Below, piece after piece: positions 1 through 14,240 of a DNA stretch of 64,000 bases. How positions within the stretch are numbered: the first letter of the stretch is position 1; each line of letters opens with the position of its first letter. The notes below the pieces were generated by a model. It had not been told where the DNA came from, searched no databases, and worked only from the letters and a program-made list of their open reading frames with translations. Source of the stretch: Glandiceps talaboti (lineage: Eukaryota; Hemichordata; Enteropneusta; Spengelidae); the NCBI RefSeq assembly GCF_964340395.1, contig NC_135555.1, forward strand, positions 793,501-857,500, given 5' to 3'. The position numbers and the translations under genes were made by a program.

Positions 1-3000
1 ATGACATTGATACTCATAACTCTAATAATATTGATACTGGAGAGCTATGCAGTGAGTATACATAACCATTTCATGACACTCATAACTTTAATAACATAAA
101 TACTGGAGAGCTATGCAGTGAGTATACATAACCATTTCATAACACTCATAACACTAATAACATAAATACTGGAGAGCTATGCAGTGAGTATACATAACCA
201 TTTCATAACACTCATAACTCTAATAACATAAATACTGGAGAGCTATGCAGTGAGTATACATAAACATTGCATGACATTCATAACTCTAATAACATAGATA
301 CTGGAGAGCTATGCAGTGAGTATACATAAACATTTCATGACATTCATAACTTTAATAACATAAATACTGGAGAGCTATGCAGTGAGTATACATAAACATT
401 TCATGACACTCATAACTTTGATAACATAAATACTGGAGAGCTATGCAGTGAGTATACATAACCATTTCATGACACTCATAACTTTAATAACATAGATACT
501 GGAGAGCTATGCAGTGAGTATACATAAACATTTCATGACACTCATAACTTTGATAACATAAATACTGGAGAGCTATGCAGTGAGTATACATAACCATTTC
601 ATGACATTCATAACACTAATAACATAGATACTGGAGAGCTATGCAGTGAGTATACATAACCATTTCATGACACTCATAACTTTAATAACATAAATACTGG
701 AGAGCTATGCAGTGAGTATACATAAACATTTCATGACATTCATAACTTTGATAACATAAATACTGGAGAGCTATGCAGTGAGTATACATAAACATTTCAT
801 GACACTCATAACTTTAATAACATAGATACTGGAGAGCTATGCAGTGAGTATACATAAACATTTCATGACATTCATAACTCTAATAACATAGATACTGGAG
901 AGCTATGCAGTGAGTATACATAAACATTTCATGACATTCATAACTTTAATAACATAGATACTGGAGAGCTATGCAGTGAGTATACATAAACATTTCATGA
1001 CATTCATAACTCTAATAACATAAATACTGGAGAGCTATGCAGTGAGTATACATAAACATTTCATGACATTCATAACTTTAATAACATAGATACTGGAGAG
1101 CTATGCAGTGAGTATACATAAACATTTCATGACATTCATAACTCTAATAACATAAATACTGGAGAGCTATGCAGTGAGTATACATAAACATTTCATGACA
1201 CTCATAACTTTAATAACATAGATACTGGAGAGCTATGCAGTGAGTATACATAAACATTTCATGACATTCATAACTCTAATAACATAAATACTGGAGAGCT
1301 ATGCAGTGAGTATACATAAACATTTCATGACACTCATAACTTTAATAACATAGATACTGGAGAGCTATGCAGTGAGTATACATAAACATTTCATGACACT
1401 CATAACTTTAATAACATAGATACTGGAGAGCTATGCAGTGAGTATACATAAACATTTCATGACACTCATAACTTTAATAACATAGATACTGGAGAGCTAT
1501 GCAGTGAGTATGCATAAACATTTCATGACATTCATAACTCTAATAACATAAATACTGGAGAGCTATGCAGTGAGTATACATAAACATTTCATGACACTCA
1601 TAACTTTAATAACATAGATACTGGAGAGCTATGCAGTGAGTATACATAAACATTTCATGACATTCATAACTTTAATAACATAGATACTGGAGAGCTATGC
1701 AGTGAGTATACATAAACATTTCATGACACTCATAACTTTAATAACATAAATACTGGAGAGCTATGCAGTGAGTATACATAAACATTTCATGACACTCATA
1801 ACTTTAATAACATAGATACTGGAGAGCTATGCAGTGAGTATACATAAACATTTCATGACATTCATAACTCTAATAACATAGATACTGGAGAGCTATGCAG
1901 TGAGTATACATAAACATTTCATGACATTCATAACTCTAATAACATAAATACTGGAGAGCTATGCAGTGAGTATACATAAACATTTCATGACACTCATAAC
2001 TTTAATAACATAGATACTGGAGAGCTATGCAGTGAGTATACATAAACATTTCATGACACTCATAACTTTAATAACATAGATACTGGAGAGCTATGCAGTG
2101 AGTATACATAAACATTTCATGACATTCATAACTCTAATAACATAGATACTGGAGAGCTATGCAGTGAGTATACATAAACATTTCATGACATTCATAACTT
2201 TAATAACATAAATACTGGAGAGCTATGCAGTGAGTATACATAAACATTTCATGACACTCATAACTTTGATAACATAAATACTGGAGAGCTATGCAGTGAG
2301 TATACATAACCATTTCATGACACTCATAACTTTAATAACATAGATACTGGAGAGCTATGCAGTGAGTATACATAAACATTTCATGACACTCATAACTTTG
2401 ATAACATAAATACTGGAGAGCTATGCAGTGAGTATACATAACCATTTCATGACATTCATAACACTAATAACATAGATACTGGAGAGCTATGCAGTGAGTA
2501 TACATAACCATTTCATGACACTCATAACTTTAATAACATAAATACTGGAGAGCTATGCAGTGAGTATACATAAACATTTCATGACATTCATAACTTTGAT
2601 AACATAAATACTGGAGAGCTATGCAGTGAGTATACATAAACATTTCATGACACTCATAACTTTAATAACATAGATACTGGAGAGCTATGCAGTGAGTATA
2701 CATAAACATTTCATGACATTCATAACTTTAATAACATAGATACTGGAGAGCTATGCAGTGAGTATACATAAACATTTCATGACATTCATAACTCTAATAA
2801 CATAAATACTGGAGAGCTATGCAGTGAGTATACATAAACATTTCATGACATTCATAACTCTAATAACATAGATACTGGAGAGCTATGCAGTGAGTATACA
2901 TAAACATTTCATGACATTCATAACTTTAATAACATAGATACTGGAGAGCTATGCAGTGAGTATACATAAACATTTCATGACATTCATAACTTTAATAACA

Positions 3001-5140
3001 TAGATACTGGAGAGCTATGCAGTGAGTATACATAAACATTTCATGACATTCATAACTCTAATAACATAAATACTGGAGAGCTATGCAGTGAGTATACATA
3101 AACATTTCATGACACTCATAACTTTAATAACATAGATACTGGAGAGCTATGCAGTGAGTATACATAAACATTTCATGACACTCATAACTTTAATAACATA
3201 GATACTGGAGAGCTATGCAGTGAGTATACATAAACATTTCATGACACTCATAACTTTAATAACATAAATACTGGAGAGCTATGCAGTGAGTATACATAAA
3301 CATTTCATGACATTCATAACTCTAATAACATAAATACTGGAGAGCTATGCAGTGAGTATACATAAACATTTCATGACACTCATAACTTTAATAACATAGA
3401 TACTGGAGAGCTATGCAGTGAGTATACATAAACATTTCATGACACTCATAACTTTAATAACATAGATACTGGAGAGCTATGCAGTGAGTATACATAAACA
3501 TTTCATGACACTCATAACTTTAATAACATAGATACTGGAGAGCTATGCAGTGAGTATGCATAAACATTTCATGACATTCATAACTCTAATAACATAAATA
3601 CTGGAGAGCTATGCAGTGAGTATACATAAACATTTCATGACACTCATAACTTTAATAACATAGATACTGGAGAGCTATGCAGTGAGTATACATAAACATT
3701 TCATGACATTCATAACTTTAATAACATAGATACTGGAGAGCTATGCAGTGAGTATACATAAACATTTCATGACACTCATAACTTTAATAACATAAATACT
3801 GGAGAGCTATGCAGTGAGTATACATAAACATTTCATGACACTCATAACTTTAATAACATAGATACTGGAGAGCTATGCAGTGAGTATACATAAACATTTC
3901 ATGACATTCATAACTCTAATAACATAGATACTGGAGAGCTATGCAGTGAGTATACATAAACATTTCATGACATTCATAACTTTAATAACATAGATACTGG
4001 AGAGCTATGCAGTGAGTATACATAAACATTTCATGACATTCATAACTCTAATAACATAAATACTGGAGAGCTATGCAGTGAGTATACATAAACATTTCAT
4101 GACATTCATAACACTAATAACATAAATACTGGAGAGCTATGCAGTGAGTATACATAAACATTTCATGACATTAATTGACATTCATAACTCCAATAACATA
4201 AATACTGGAGAGCTATGCAGTGAGTATACATAAACATTTCATGACATTCATAACTCTAATAACATAAATACTGGAGAGCTATGCAGTGAGTATACATAAC
4301 CATTTCATGACACTCATAACTTTAATAACATAGATACTGGAGAGCTATGCAGTGAGTATACATAAACATTTCATGACATTCATAACTTTAATAACATAGA
4401 TACTGGAGAGCTATGCAGTGAGTATACATAAACATTTCATGACACTCATAACTTTAATAACATAGATACTGGAGAGCTATGCAGTGAGTATACATAAACA
4501 TTTCATGACACTCATAACTTTAATAACATAGATACTGGAGAGCTATGCAGTGAGTATGCATAAACATTTCATGACATTCATAACTTTAATAACATAGATA
4601 CTGGAGAGCTATGCAGTGAGTATACATAAACATTTCATGACACTCATAACTTTAATAACATAGATACTGGAGAGCTATGCAGTGAGTATACATAAACATT
4701 TCATGACATTCATAACTCTAATAACATAAATACTGGAGAGCTATGCAGTGAGTATACATAAACATTTCATGACACTCATAACTTTAATAACATAAATACT
4801 GGAGAGCTATGCAGTGAGTATACATAAACATTTCATGACACTCATAACTTTAATAACATAGATACTGGAGAGCTATGCAGTGAGTATACATAACCATTTC
4901 ATGACATTCATAACTCTAATAACATAGATACTGGAGAGCTATGCAGTGAGTATACATAAACATTTCATGACATTCATAACTTTAATAACATAGATACTGG
5001 AGAGCTATGCAGTGAGTATACATAAACATTTCATGACATTCATAACTCTAATAACATAAATACTGGAGAGCTATGCAGTGAGTATGCATAAACATTTCAT
5101 GACATTCATAACATAGATTCTGGAGTGCTATGCAGTGAGT
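1..5140. repeat. 66-bp satellite array, about 77 copies
   Basis: A head-to-tail array with a 66-bp unit (key words GGAGAGCTATGCAGTGAG and CATTTCATGACA) fills the left edge and continues beyond it. Units differ at a few diagnostic sites: CACTCA/ATTCA, TTTAATAA/TCTAATAA/TTTGATAA/ACTAATAA, CATAAATA/CATAGATA, and TATACATAA/TATGCATAA. The last unit, at about 5095-5140, is degenerate. One unit near 4170 has a 10-bp insertion that shifts the register. Every reading frame has stops, so it is not coding. Because the first visible NECAB exon starts at 5828 with upstream exons missing, the array most likely lies in a NECAB intron. Confidence 0.97.
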
Positions 5141-5299
5141 TAATATAGATAAAGTGGGATTTCCTTCATCAATTAGCTTTCCACATGTTGTCAAATATAG
5201 CACAGAACTTCAAGGTGTAATTAAATAAGTTTATTGTCCATAGTGTGTACATTGAAAATTGCTTTAAGTCATGCAGATCAAAAGAGATGACATATACAA

Positions 5300-5518
5300 T
5301 GATCAAAACAACAACAATAACAACAACAACGACGATGGCGATGATGGCAACGACGATAATGATGACGACGAAGACTTCTACTACCACCACCACCACCACC
5401 ACTACCACTACTACTACTACTACCACTACTACTACTACCACCACCACCACTACTACTATACTACTACTACCACCACCACCACCACCATCATCACCACCAC
5501 TACTACTACTACTACAAG
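5300..5518. repeat. Compound trinucleotide microsatellite (CAA/GAY/CAC/TAC)
   Basis: A run of AAC/CAA triplets, then GAY triplets, then about 130 bp of ACC and ACT triplets. The open frames on both strands here (poly-Thr/His/Tyr, poly-Val) are simple translations of the repeat. It lies in the same NECAB intron as the satellite. Confidence 0.95.
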
Positions 5519-5626
5519 GATAAAAGGAAATAAAGAAATTAACACAATGACAGGCTAAAATTACTGATTATGAGTCAAAATGTTCCAAATCACTATTATT
5601 TTTCTAATGAATTATGTTTGAGGAGG

Positions 5627-5790
5627 GTATATTGTTCCCAATATTTTTTCTTCTTTCAGCCAGAAAGTACTCAATACTCGTCATGACCTAAGGTTTGTCA
5701 ATACTCGTCTAGCAACTTGTAGTGACAAGGTCCCACAGGTCACTCATAGTTTCCTTGGCTGAATGAAGAAAAATATTGGGAATAATATCT
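5627..5790. mobile_element. MITE-like element with inverted termini
   Basis: The left arm at about 5627-5662 (TATTGTTCCCAATATTTTTT ... CAGCCA) is nearly the reverse complement of the right arm at about 5753-5790 (TGGCTGAATGAAG ... GGGAATAATAT), with about 90 bp between them. Total size is about 160 bp and there is no coding capacity, so this is a non-autonomous fold-back insertion. The right end is only about 40 bp upstream of the NECAB exon acceptor. The target duplication is unclear. Confidence 0.7.
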
Positions 5791-5827
5791 AATTGTCCAT
5801 TCCCCATGACTTTGTTTTTATCCACAG

Positions 5828-8800
5828 CTTATTTCTCTAAACACTTGGGACCATTTCAAGAGATCTTTGCAGCATTAGAAGATTTGTCTCATTCTGTTAC
5901 CAATGCCTTGCAAGTCACTGCCAAGGTTAATATATCAAATTATATGCATCAAAATTTATTGTTTACAGTACATTTTATTTTTAGCTTTTATATTAACCAT
6001 GTGATCAAGTATGACTATCAGTATTGAAATGTTTGATATCAAAACACATTGTTAAGCTTGCAAGAAGTATTAACACAAAGATTATGATGTAGAACATGCA
6101 TTTGTATTATGTAGGCCACAAATTTGTATGATGTAGGACACAATGATGTAGAACACACATTTGTATTTTGTAGGACACAATGATGTAGAACACAAATTTG
6201 TATGATGTAGGACACGGTGATGTAGAACACAAATTTGTATGATGTAGGACACAATGATGTAGAACACAAATTTGTATGATGTAGGACACAATGATGTAGA
6301 ACACAAATTTGTATGATGTAGGACACGGTGATGTAGAACACAAATTTGTATGATGTAGGACACAATGATGTAGAACACAAATTTGTATGATGTAGGACAC
6401 AAAAATGTAGAACACAAATTTGTAGGATGTAGGACACAATATGTTGTGTAATGTGATCAGAAGGATTTATAATTTAGCATTTACTAACATATAAACTATA
6501 AAATATAACATATAACATATAAAATGCATCTAAATGATGTCACAGTACTACAACATGTTATACCTGCATGTAGAGGAGGTATGACAGTAAAATTCAAAAC
6601 TCAAGTCAACAGTAACACATTCTTTTTCTCTTTACATAATTATGTAACAATGAAGTAGATTAACTGTACATAATTACCCAGACAAAACAAAGTAGTTTAC
6701 AGTCTGTTGTGTTCAATGGTCAACTTACTGTTTTTGAAGAACAAGAACAGCACGTTGGTTGACTTTTGACCTTGTGGTCACACCTAACATATTATACTGG
6801 TTCTATCATTCATTTGTATAGGATTACCCGGAAGCTTCTTTTTATGAACAATTTACAACAAGGTTTCTCCTGAAAGAGGTTTTGAATCAAGTCCAGGCTT
6901 TACAGTTTCCAGTTGATTCAGCATCAGATCATATGGAACAAGAAGCTTTAAAGGACAGGTAGAGATAACCACATTGTGTAGTAGTACATTTCTAGAGACT
7001 CGTTTGATAGGAGTAAGTTGATGGATGTTACAGCTTGTCTGAATACTGATCAACTTCTCTGTAAAGAATATTTAAAATAATCACATGAGAATATTGATTT
7101 TCATATAGTGCTTTCCCACACTGTGCTCCAAGGGCTTTATAATCATTATCATCCATGGCATGGACCTATAATAGCACAATGGCCCTTTACACATCCCCTG
7201 GGAGCAAACAATCCATGGCAGCCTGTATAGGCACATGGGAGTAAAGTATACACATAGCAACTTCTGTCCTACTAGATCCCCAATTGTATAGCTAGTTTGA
7301 CTGGGCCAGAATCATGGTTCAAATATTGCCAAAGTACTTTTTTAGCCATTCCAAAATAAATGACAGCGGTGACACTCTAACCAGCAACCTGCAGACTCTG
7401 AGCCAGTCACTGTAACTATTAGACCATTATGACATCAGATAGATTACAGTAAATAATACATGTAACCATGACATGTGTTTGTGTGTGATCTTACCAATCA
7501 GACCAGAGCAACCACAGGTAGAATTAGTTCAGACAGGTCCTTCTGCTACAGCAGGTTGGATTAAAAGAAGAGCTAAGCAGCAGCAGTATGCTACTCAAAC
7601 CAGTCTACCATATGAAGGTATGAAGTACAACGTTTGTCTGACTATAGTACTGTCAAAACAAGTTAAATGATAACTAACTGTTTTTCTTTTGAGTCAATAT
7701 ATATAGTAAGGGGTAGAGAAATATCAAATGTTTGTTGATTACAAGGAATTGCCGTGTGTCCATTGTGTGTCAAATTGACTTATTGAAGGCACACTAGAAC
7801 CATGTTGTATTCAAAATGTGTAAATCAACTATATCACTTTCATAGTTTTTATCACAGTGCAGGACACTTTTCACCCACAAATAAATATGCAGACCGATCT
7901 GCGTAAAATCTGATGTAGGAATGTGGCTTGATTCCTTTATTTACCACTGTTTCCTTTGTATATTGTGGTATTTGTTATTGGGTTTTGTTATTTTGAGAGT
8001 GAACACTGTCTTCGTAGTTGATGGAGTCACACCATATTACTCGGTAACATCAGATTGATACACAGAAATTACACACTTGTGATCATTCGATCATAGTTTT
8101 AATCCTCTTTTGCAAGAAACCATCAATAGTAGATTTATCCCAGATTTACCCAAAGTGAGTGTGGGTAGACAGTTGATAGACTTGAGAAACTTTGTTTTTT
8201 TTCTATAGGTATTGGAGGACTATCTGTACAAGTAGACAGATTACAATCTCTGATAAATCAACTTGAAAATAAAGTAACAATAGACCCTGTGGATGAAGAG
8301 ATTGTTGAAGAAAATGATGATAATACTGTAAGTATTAATGACCTCTTACTATTTTCTACCTTTAATTAGTCTAGAATCCAGTAATGTGGGTAATTTGTTC
8401 TCCCTTTCCCTCTACCACACCTGGCATTTCACTATAACATAGGCATGTCATGTGGGTATTTTGTTCTCACTTTTCCTCTACCACACCTGGCATTTCACTA
8501 TAACATAGGCATGTCATGTGAATTCTTTTCATTTATCAAATGCTTTTGTTCACTCTCTTTCAGGTTGTGTTGGTTTGTCGTAAGTTAACAGTGGATGAGA
8601 GCCAAGATAAAGCATTTAGGAACAGTCTGAGGACATACATTGAAGCCCTTGCCAAAGTAGATGGATGCATGAAGTAAGGAGAATTCTACAAAATAGTCTT
8701 TCACTTTGCAAAATGAATTATGGAAAATTTGATGTCTAATAAGCAATTGCAGATATTCAGTCAAGGTCTTTTTGATACATTGCACTGTACAATATCTTAC

Positions 8801-11800
8801 CCACAACTCTCTCTGATTGGTATGCTTGGAGGTTCCTTATTTTATAACTTTTTCAATAATCCATACTTATTTTAGTATAGTAATTAAGTTTAATTAATAT
8901 GTAGCAAAAGAACGCTTAGGAATCAAAAATAAAGTTCTAAATTTTGTATAAAAATGAACTAACAACTAAATTAAGCATGTGCTGTGAATAAAACACTTTT
9001 CACTGTCAAAGTGTCAATAACTTGGGTAGTCAGTGTGTATGATGAGTTTTAGTATGTAAATTTCTTTTGTCATACCTATTCAAATAAATCTATTCTTTGG
9101 CAAAGTCATAACAGGTGCATATATTTTCCTTAGTTTTGTCGCAAATATTCTGCATGTCTTTTAAGAAAATCTGCTCACAAATTCCTAAAATTGCTACTCC
9201 TTCTACAATAAATCACTGATACCAGAATCGATGAAAATGGGTATTCAGAAACTCACCAGTGGCAATTTTACGCTTGCCAAATGGAAAAAATGTTTTTACA
9301 AAACCCTATACACTGGTGAGATTTGTCTGACTTGAAGGAGATGATGGCCAACACTACAAATCAGAGAGAGTTGTGGGTAAAATGTTGTACAGTGCATTGC
9401 TCAGCAATTTTGTGACCATAGTATATGAATTGATGTATGTAAATGTAACAATTCTTGTATTTTTGCAATAAATGAATACAAAACATAAACACATGTATTT
9501 CAGCTGCTCCATCAAGGACTCAGCAACAGCGTAATTTAAGAAGATAAAAATGGACAAAGAGAAAACTAGGCCCACATTAACAATTCTTGGTATAATATTT
9601 TTAGTACACATAGAATTGTAACAATGTATTTCTTCTTTCAGTATTAGCGTACGTTCCTACAATGGTACCAGTAACTTTGTTCTCTATGAAATCTATGATT
9701 CCAATGAATCTTGGAAAAGGTAGGTTTTACAAGAGTTCAGAAGAATTAGAATAGTTTAGAAACATATTCACACACATCGTCAGAAACCACAACCTCTTTT
9801 ACAGCACCATCCAAGACACACCATCAAGATGTTTCATCTTGATATTTTACAGTATCGAAGAAGAAATATGAGCTCTGGTTTGCAGGAATGCATAGTCATA
9901 AAATCAACCAAACTAACAAATTGATGGTTGCAATGTAGTCTTTAAAAGATGTTGTTTGCATTTTAGTCTGAAAGATCCAGGTGTTGTTTCTACTTGTATC
10001 GTCCCCTCTATAGTGAATAGTTATATAACAGAACCAACAACTGAACATTTCAGATTATCCATATTTATGTACAAATGGAACAGGAACATTTAAATACATA
10101 TAATACAATGATGAATAATAATTTCTACTTCCTTCAAAATATTTTAAATTTGGAAATTAAATTCCAACTTCTGACTGACACCTTATTAGATTATCAGATG
10201 TGTATGACTATAGATAGATGTCATATGTTTCACTCACTGACACCTTATCAGATTATCAGATGTGTATTACTATAGGTAGATATCACATGTTTTACTCAGA
10301 TACATTTGAATAAAACATTTGTAGATTAAATATTTGAAGCTTGACTAAATAATTTTCTTAGGTTACCTGTATAAACTGTTTTCCAAACCCTGATAAACTA
10401 TCAATTGCAGCGACAAAGAACACTATATTATTTCCTTCGAAATAATTGAATTAATAACTTGATAAAATGATACATTTTATGGTTCTATAGAAAACATCCT
10501 GTAAATTAGTAAGCTGTTGAATTTTATTTTGTTTGTTTATTTATTTATTTATTGCATCCTTTTTGTATCATGGACTCACTAAGATTGTTCGGAGCAGTAC
10601 TTACAAAAAATTAAAATACATACACTATGACAAAGTATGAGTAAAACCATATACAGGAACAAACAAAACAAACCAAAGTGAGCTAAGAAGATTGATAAAA
10701 CGAAAATAAAACAAAAAATACGCTTGATAATGAGTTTGGACCCCTTAATCTAGACTCACTCTCACTTCACCATCTTTGCCAAATTCAGAGAATCCAAAGG
10801 ACTGAGAGTGAGTCTACCATTAATCTGACAACAAAATAGTTCATATTTTCATAAATTCTGTATATTTCAGTCACATGTCAAGTGGAATTTCTAAAACATT
10901 CCAGCATAACAACATAGATCACTTGGACAGACCAGAAACACTCACCACTATGAACATTCCAGGTGAGTCTTAATAGGTTGATATTTTACTAATTTTAATT
11001 TCTCAAATTAAACCTAATCAAGTAGAATGAGAATGTCAAGTTGACCAACACGGGGGTTGACTTCTATCCTAATTTTGGGCTGTCCCCAAAATTGCATTGT
11101 TCTGTTTTGGGCTGGGCAGGGTGGGGCTGGGAGGAGTGGGGCTGGGCTGGGCTGGACTGGGCTATGCTATGAGGTGAATTGTCTCCATCCACTACTGATC
11201 TAGCTCTCTGTCAAACTTCAAAGTTTTCCAGTGTTGTCTGTCTTTTGCACATCTTTGCTATGTTGCTCGAGTTCTCCCTTTGATTTTATCTCTCCATCAT
11301 CTGTATGGTCTTCCAGCTTATCGTCAGCCATATCTTGGTTGCCATCCAATAAATCTGATTGTCCATCTATTATCAGACAATTTGTCCTACCCCATCTCCA
11401 TTTCATAGTGTCCTCTTCCATGATATAATCACTAGACATTATACAAAAGTGAAGAAAAACAATAATTGACATGAAATATTATAAACATAGTCACAGGAGT
11501 CATTTCCTTCATCACCTCTACTAAGATGTTATGTAGTCTCTATTGGAAGAATGGGGAGGAGTAAAGTAATGCACTAATACTTATAACATTTATTCACCAA
11601 TATATAAATATTAACCTTAAATTAGATACAATTACAGGATACATGGCAAAGGGATCAAGAAATAGCAAAGCTGGCCAAGCTTGTATCCCTAGTAATATGT
11701 ATGGGATGTATATGGACAAAGGGTTACACTTGAAACAGTTGAATGTACAAATGGAACTCATAACCTTCAATCTCACCCAATATGAAAAAGCTATAGCAAG

Positions 11801-11900
11801 GACTATTGGTTTCAACATGCTTTCATCACATTTATATGTTAACATCAAATAAATTTCTCTTGTTTTGTTTTTTTCAGCCAAGTGGCTTGAAGAGAAGTAG
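5828..11900 (+). CDS. NECAB-type N-terminal EF-hand calcium-binding protein, 3' part
   Basis: Eight exons are supported by AG/GT borders and matching phases: 5828-5925, 6822-6958, 7502-7617, 8209-8327, 8564-8673, 9642-9719, 10871-10962 and 11878-11900, ending in TAG. They encode 256 residues. The first part (FSKHLGPFQEIFAALEDL ... FTTRFLLKEVLNQVQALQ) is the NECAB homology region. A coiled-coil-like stretch (GGLSVQVDRLQSLINQLENK) follows, then the C-terminal antibiotic-biosynthesis-monooxygenase-like (ABM) fold (VVLVCRKLTVDE ... FVLYEIYD ... SKTFQHNNIDHLDRPE ... MNIPAKWLEEK). NECABs are neuronal Ca2+-binding adaptor proteins. The EF-hand exons must lie upstream of the window. Exon 1 begins in phase (two bases complete a split codon), so the model is 5' partial. 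Introns carry several tandem repeats. Confidence 0.9.
6083..6440. repeat. 37-bp minisatellite in NECAB intron
   Basis: About nine copies of a 37-bp unit containing GATGTAGGACACAATG and AACACAAATTTGTAT. The three overlapping minus-strand frames rich in Cys-Pro-Thr-Ser are artefacts of the repeat. It sits in the intron 5926-6821. Confidence 0.95.
8388..8520. repeat. 66-bp tandem duplication in intron
   Basis: Two adjacent copies (period 66 bp) share CTCTACCACACCTGGCATTT and CATAGGCATGTCATGTG. Located between NECAB exons 4 and 5. The period matches the left-edge satellite only by chance; the sequences are unrelated. Confidence 0.85.
10168..10300. repeat. Two-copy direct repeat, about 61-64 bp
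   Basis: The block CTGACACCTTATYAGATTATCAGATGTGTAT ... occurs twice in tandem, diverged at several sites, inside the NECAB intron 9720-10870. Confidence 0.8.
10520..10745 (-). mobile_element. Possible non-LTR retroelement 3' tail (minus)
   Basis: Read on the minus strand, about 200 bp of unique-looking sequence ends in GGATGCAATAAATAAATAAA followed by an (AAAC)n/(AAAT)n tail. This is the form of a LINE or SINE 3' end. No reverse transcriptase frame is visible. It lies in the same NECAB intron. Confidence 0.4.
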
Positions 11901-12008
11901 TGAAGTGGACAGGGCTGAAGATCAGTGCATTGAATAGAAACAGCAACCATTAATCATTGTAGATTGATAATATTGATTGAATATTTTAACCCTACATGTC
12001 CTTTTTTT

Positions 12009-12014
12009 AATAAA
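12009..12014 (+). terminator. AATAAA polyadenylation signal for NECAB
   Basis: Canonical hexamer 109 bp after the NECAB stop codon, preceded by a T-run. A later, weaker signal downstream cannot be excluded. Confidence 0.6.
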
Positions 12015-13260
12015 CCTATGTTATTACACTCTAAAGGTATAGGGTTAATTATGAATATGTCTTTGGAAACTCATGTACATGCCTGAAATTGACTAAATAT
12101 TTGCCATATGTTTGAATTGCTTGCCGACATTGATCATACCTCAAACTGTATGTGTACTGCAGTAATCTAAGCACTGTAGTCTAATTAATGAATGAGATTA
12201 TAATATCCAACATTTATGTATTTTGATTATTGATTCATTGATCTATGATTTTGATATCTGATGTACATTACATAGCATGCAATCTGGAAAGTAAGTTTTG
12301 CAATGTAGAATAGAGTCAGTCATTGTTATTTTTTTATATAAAGAATTCTTTATTTGACAATGCTAGGACATTTTTCCAATTTCACTTTCTTTCAGTAAGA
12401 TAATATAGACTTCAACAAAAACTCTTTCTTCTTCTTTACCTTAATATTTTCTATACTATTTAAAGAGATACACTGTTTATACAAAAAAAGGAAACAAAAT
12501 ATCAAATAGTTGAGATTGTATTATACACCAACAATGTGCAACACATAAATTAAACATGCTCTAACCAACGTATTTGTCAGCTTGGTAGATCAAATGAATT
12601 GTGAATTGATCATAGCGCCTAGAGGTCAACTATTGAAGACTGTCGATCAGGACAAAGATTAAACAATATTCTTACTATGTTACATGTAAACTACTCAACC
12701 TTTGTAATTCATAACAACTTTCTGTTTATACCATAGAAGATATTGAAGTATGACTTTTCATACTCATACAGCATTTGTTAATGTTTGAAGTTTATTTTCT
12801 ACAATTAAGTATTGTTTCATTATTTTTTTTATACCTTACCAATACCATCAAAGTATGGTAAACTCAAGGAAGTCTGAACTTTTGTATTTGTAATTTGTAT
12901 TTTGCCAAGAATATTTCAGTTGTCATTTCTATATTTGATAATGTCATTATCATGTTTTGTACTTTTCTGTTTCAAATTCTCCGCAAGGGGTTATTACTTC
13001 TGCCAGCATATTTAATATATACCTCTTTTAGTTTGGGCAGCTAGTATTCTTAATATAATAAACACATGTAAAAGTTGACATGTTGTATGATATTGCATGC
13101 AAGATGTATATGATTCAAATCAAATATTTCTATATGATCATGTGAGATTGCTATAAACTAAACCAGATTGCTGAATCTATCGTATATATATGTTACTTTA
13201 GGTTTCCAGCACATGACCTATAACTGTGCATTTTCCATTTCATCAAATGTTGAGATAGCT
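12015..13260. other. AT-rich spacer, no gene seen
   Basis: No exon-like open frame with splice borders and no recognisable element. Either the end of the NECAB 3' UTR or intergenic DNA. Confidence 0.5.
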
Positions 13261-13372
13261 GAGACAGACAGATATACAGACATACAGACAGACATACAGA
13301 CAGACATACATACATACATACATACATACATACATACATACAGACAGACAGACAGACAGATTGATTGATTGA
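13225..13372. repeat. (ACAG)n/(ACAT)n microsatellite with element-like leader
   Basis: GAGACAGACAGATATACAGA leads into about 85 bp of ACAG and ACAT tetramers and ends in (ATTG)n. The leader (TTTCATCAAATGTTGAGATAG) resembles the sequence before the (ACAG)n tracts at 63650 and 63870. This suggests that all three are tails of one dispersed element family. Confidence 0.75.
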
Positions 13373-14240
13373 TGGGTAAATTTTTGTGACATATCATTTG
13401 TACAGACAATTGATCAACCAATAAAATACCATCTACTACTAACTCCTCTAACCTCTTAAATACACAGGCTCAATAATTATGACTTTGTCGGATATGAAGT
13501 CAGGGATTATTAAAGGCCTTTTCTTAACTTTTCAAATACTTTTCATTTCTTTTTAAAATGAAAACTAGCAGCAGGGTGCCTTTATTTCTTTTATTCACAA
13601 AGCTATTTACTATGAGGCCATCATTCTCATAGTGTCGGTCTGTATATTCCCCATAAGTATCAAAATATGCTGAGACAAGTTCGATCTTTGTTTAATTATA
13701 AAAAAAAAACAATTTCAAAGATAGCTTCTCTTTCGCCAACTGTGTTTCGACTATATTTGGCAAAATCTGTCAGAGCAAGTTAACATGCATCGTAGTTGGA
13801 GAAAGTATATCAATATAATATCAAGTTATCAATGGATTGTTAATACTAATCTCAAAATATTCGGTGACTGTGAAAATTTACAACTTGGTTTACAAACATT
13901 ATCAAGAATTGAAAAATTAACTATGCAAACCACCATCATTTCGTTAAAAAAAAAAACAGGCTTAGCTGCAATATAGTAGCGTTAGTTTTTGAGCTTTAAT
14001 TTTTTTATCGTTTTAGGACACAGCTCAATCCTGATAAACACTTATATCGAACGTACACGATGAAGTTGTGATGCAAAATCTGCAGATAATGTAGTCCCGA
14101 GAAATGGTAAAATAACAGACGTTCATTTCACTGTACAATCGAATCGACCACTAATATAATTTATACTGTTAAGTAAATACATCCCGATTAGTTAACAATA
14201 TTCAGGACTTTAGAACGCGTCAACATAGAAATTAGAATAG
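13373..14240. other. Spacer upstream of ciliary-type gene
   Basis: AT-rich DNA with short A-runs. No supported gene. A 63-codon frame at 13785-13976 shows no homology features and no start or splice context. Confidence 0.5.

Noticed and set aside
1-5140. CRISPR-like array
   Set aside because: Regular 66-bp period but no unique spacers between repeats, and a eukaryotic intron context; it is a satellite.
5169-5558. Overlapping frames of poly-Val, poly-Thr and poly-His/Tyr
   Set aside because: Direct translation of the trinucleotide microsatellite on both strands.
6039-6439. Cys-rich repeat proteins on the minus strand
   Set aside because: Translation of the 37-bp minisatellite in three frames.
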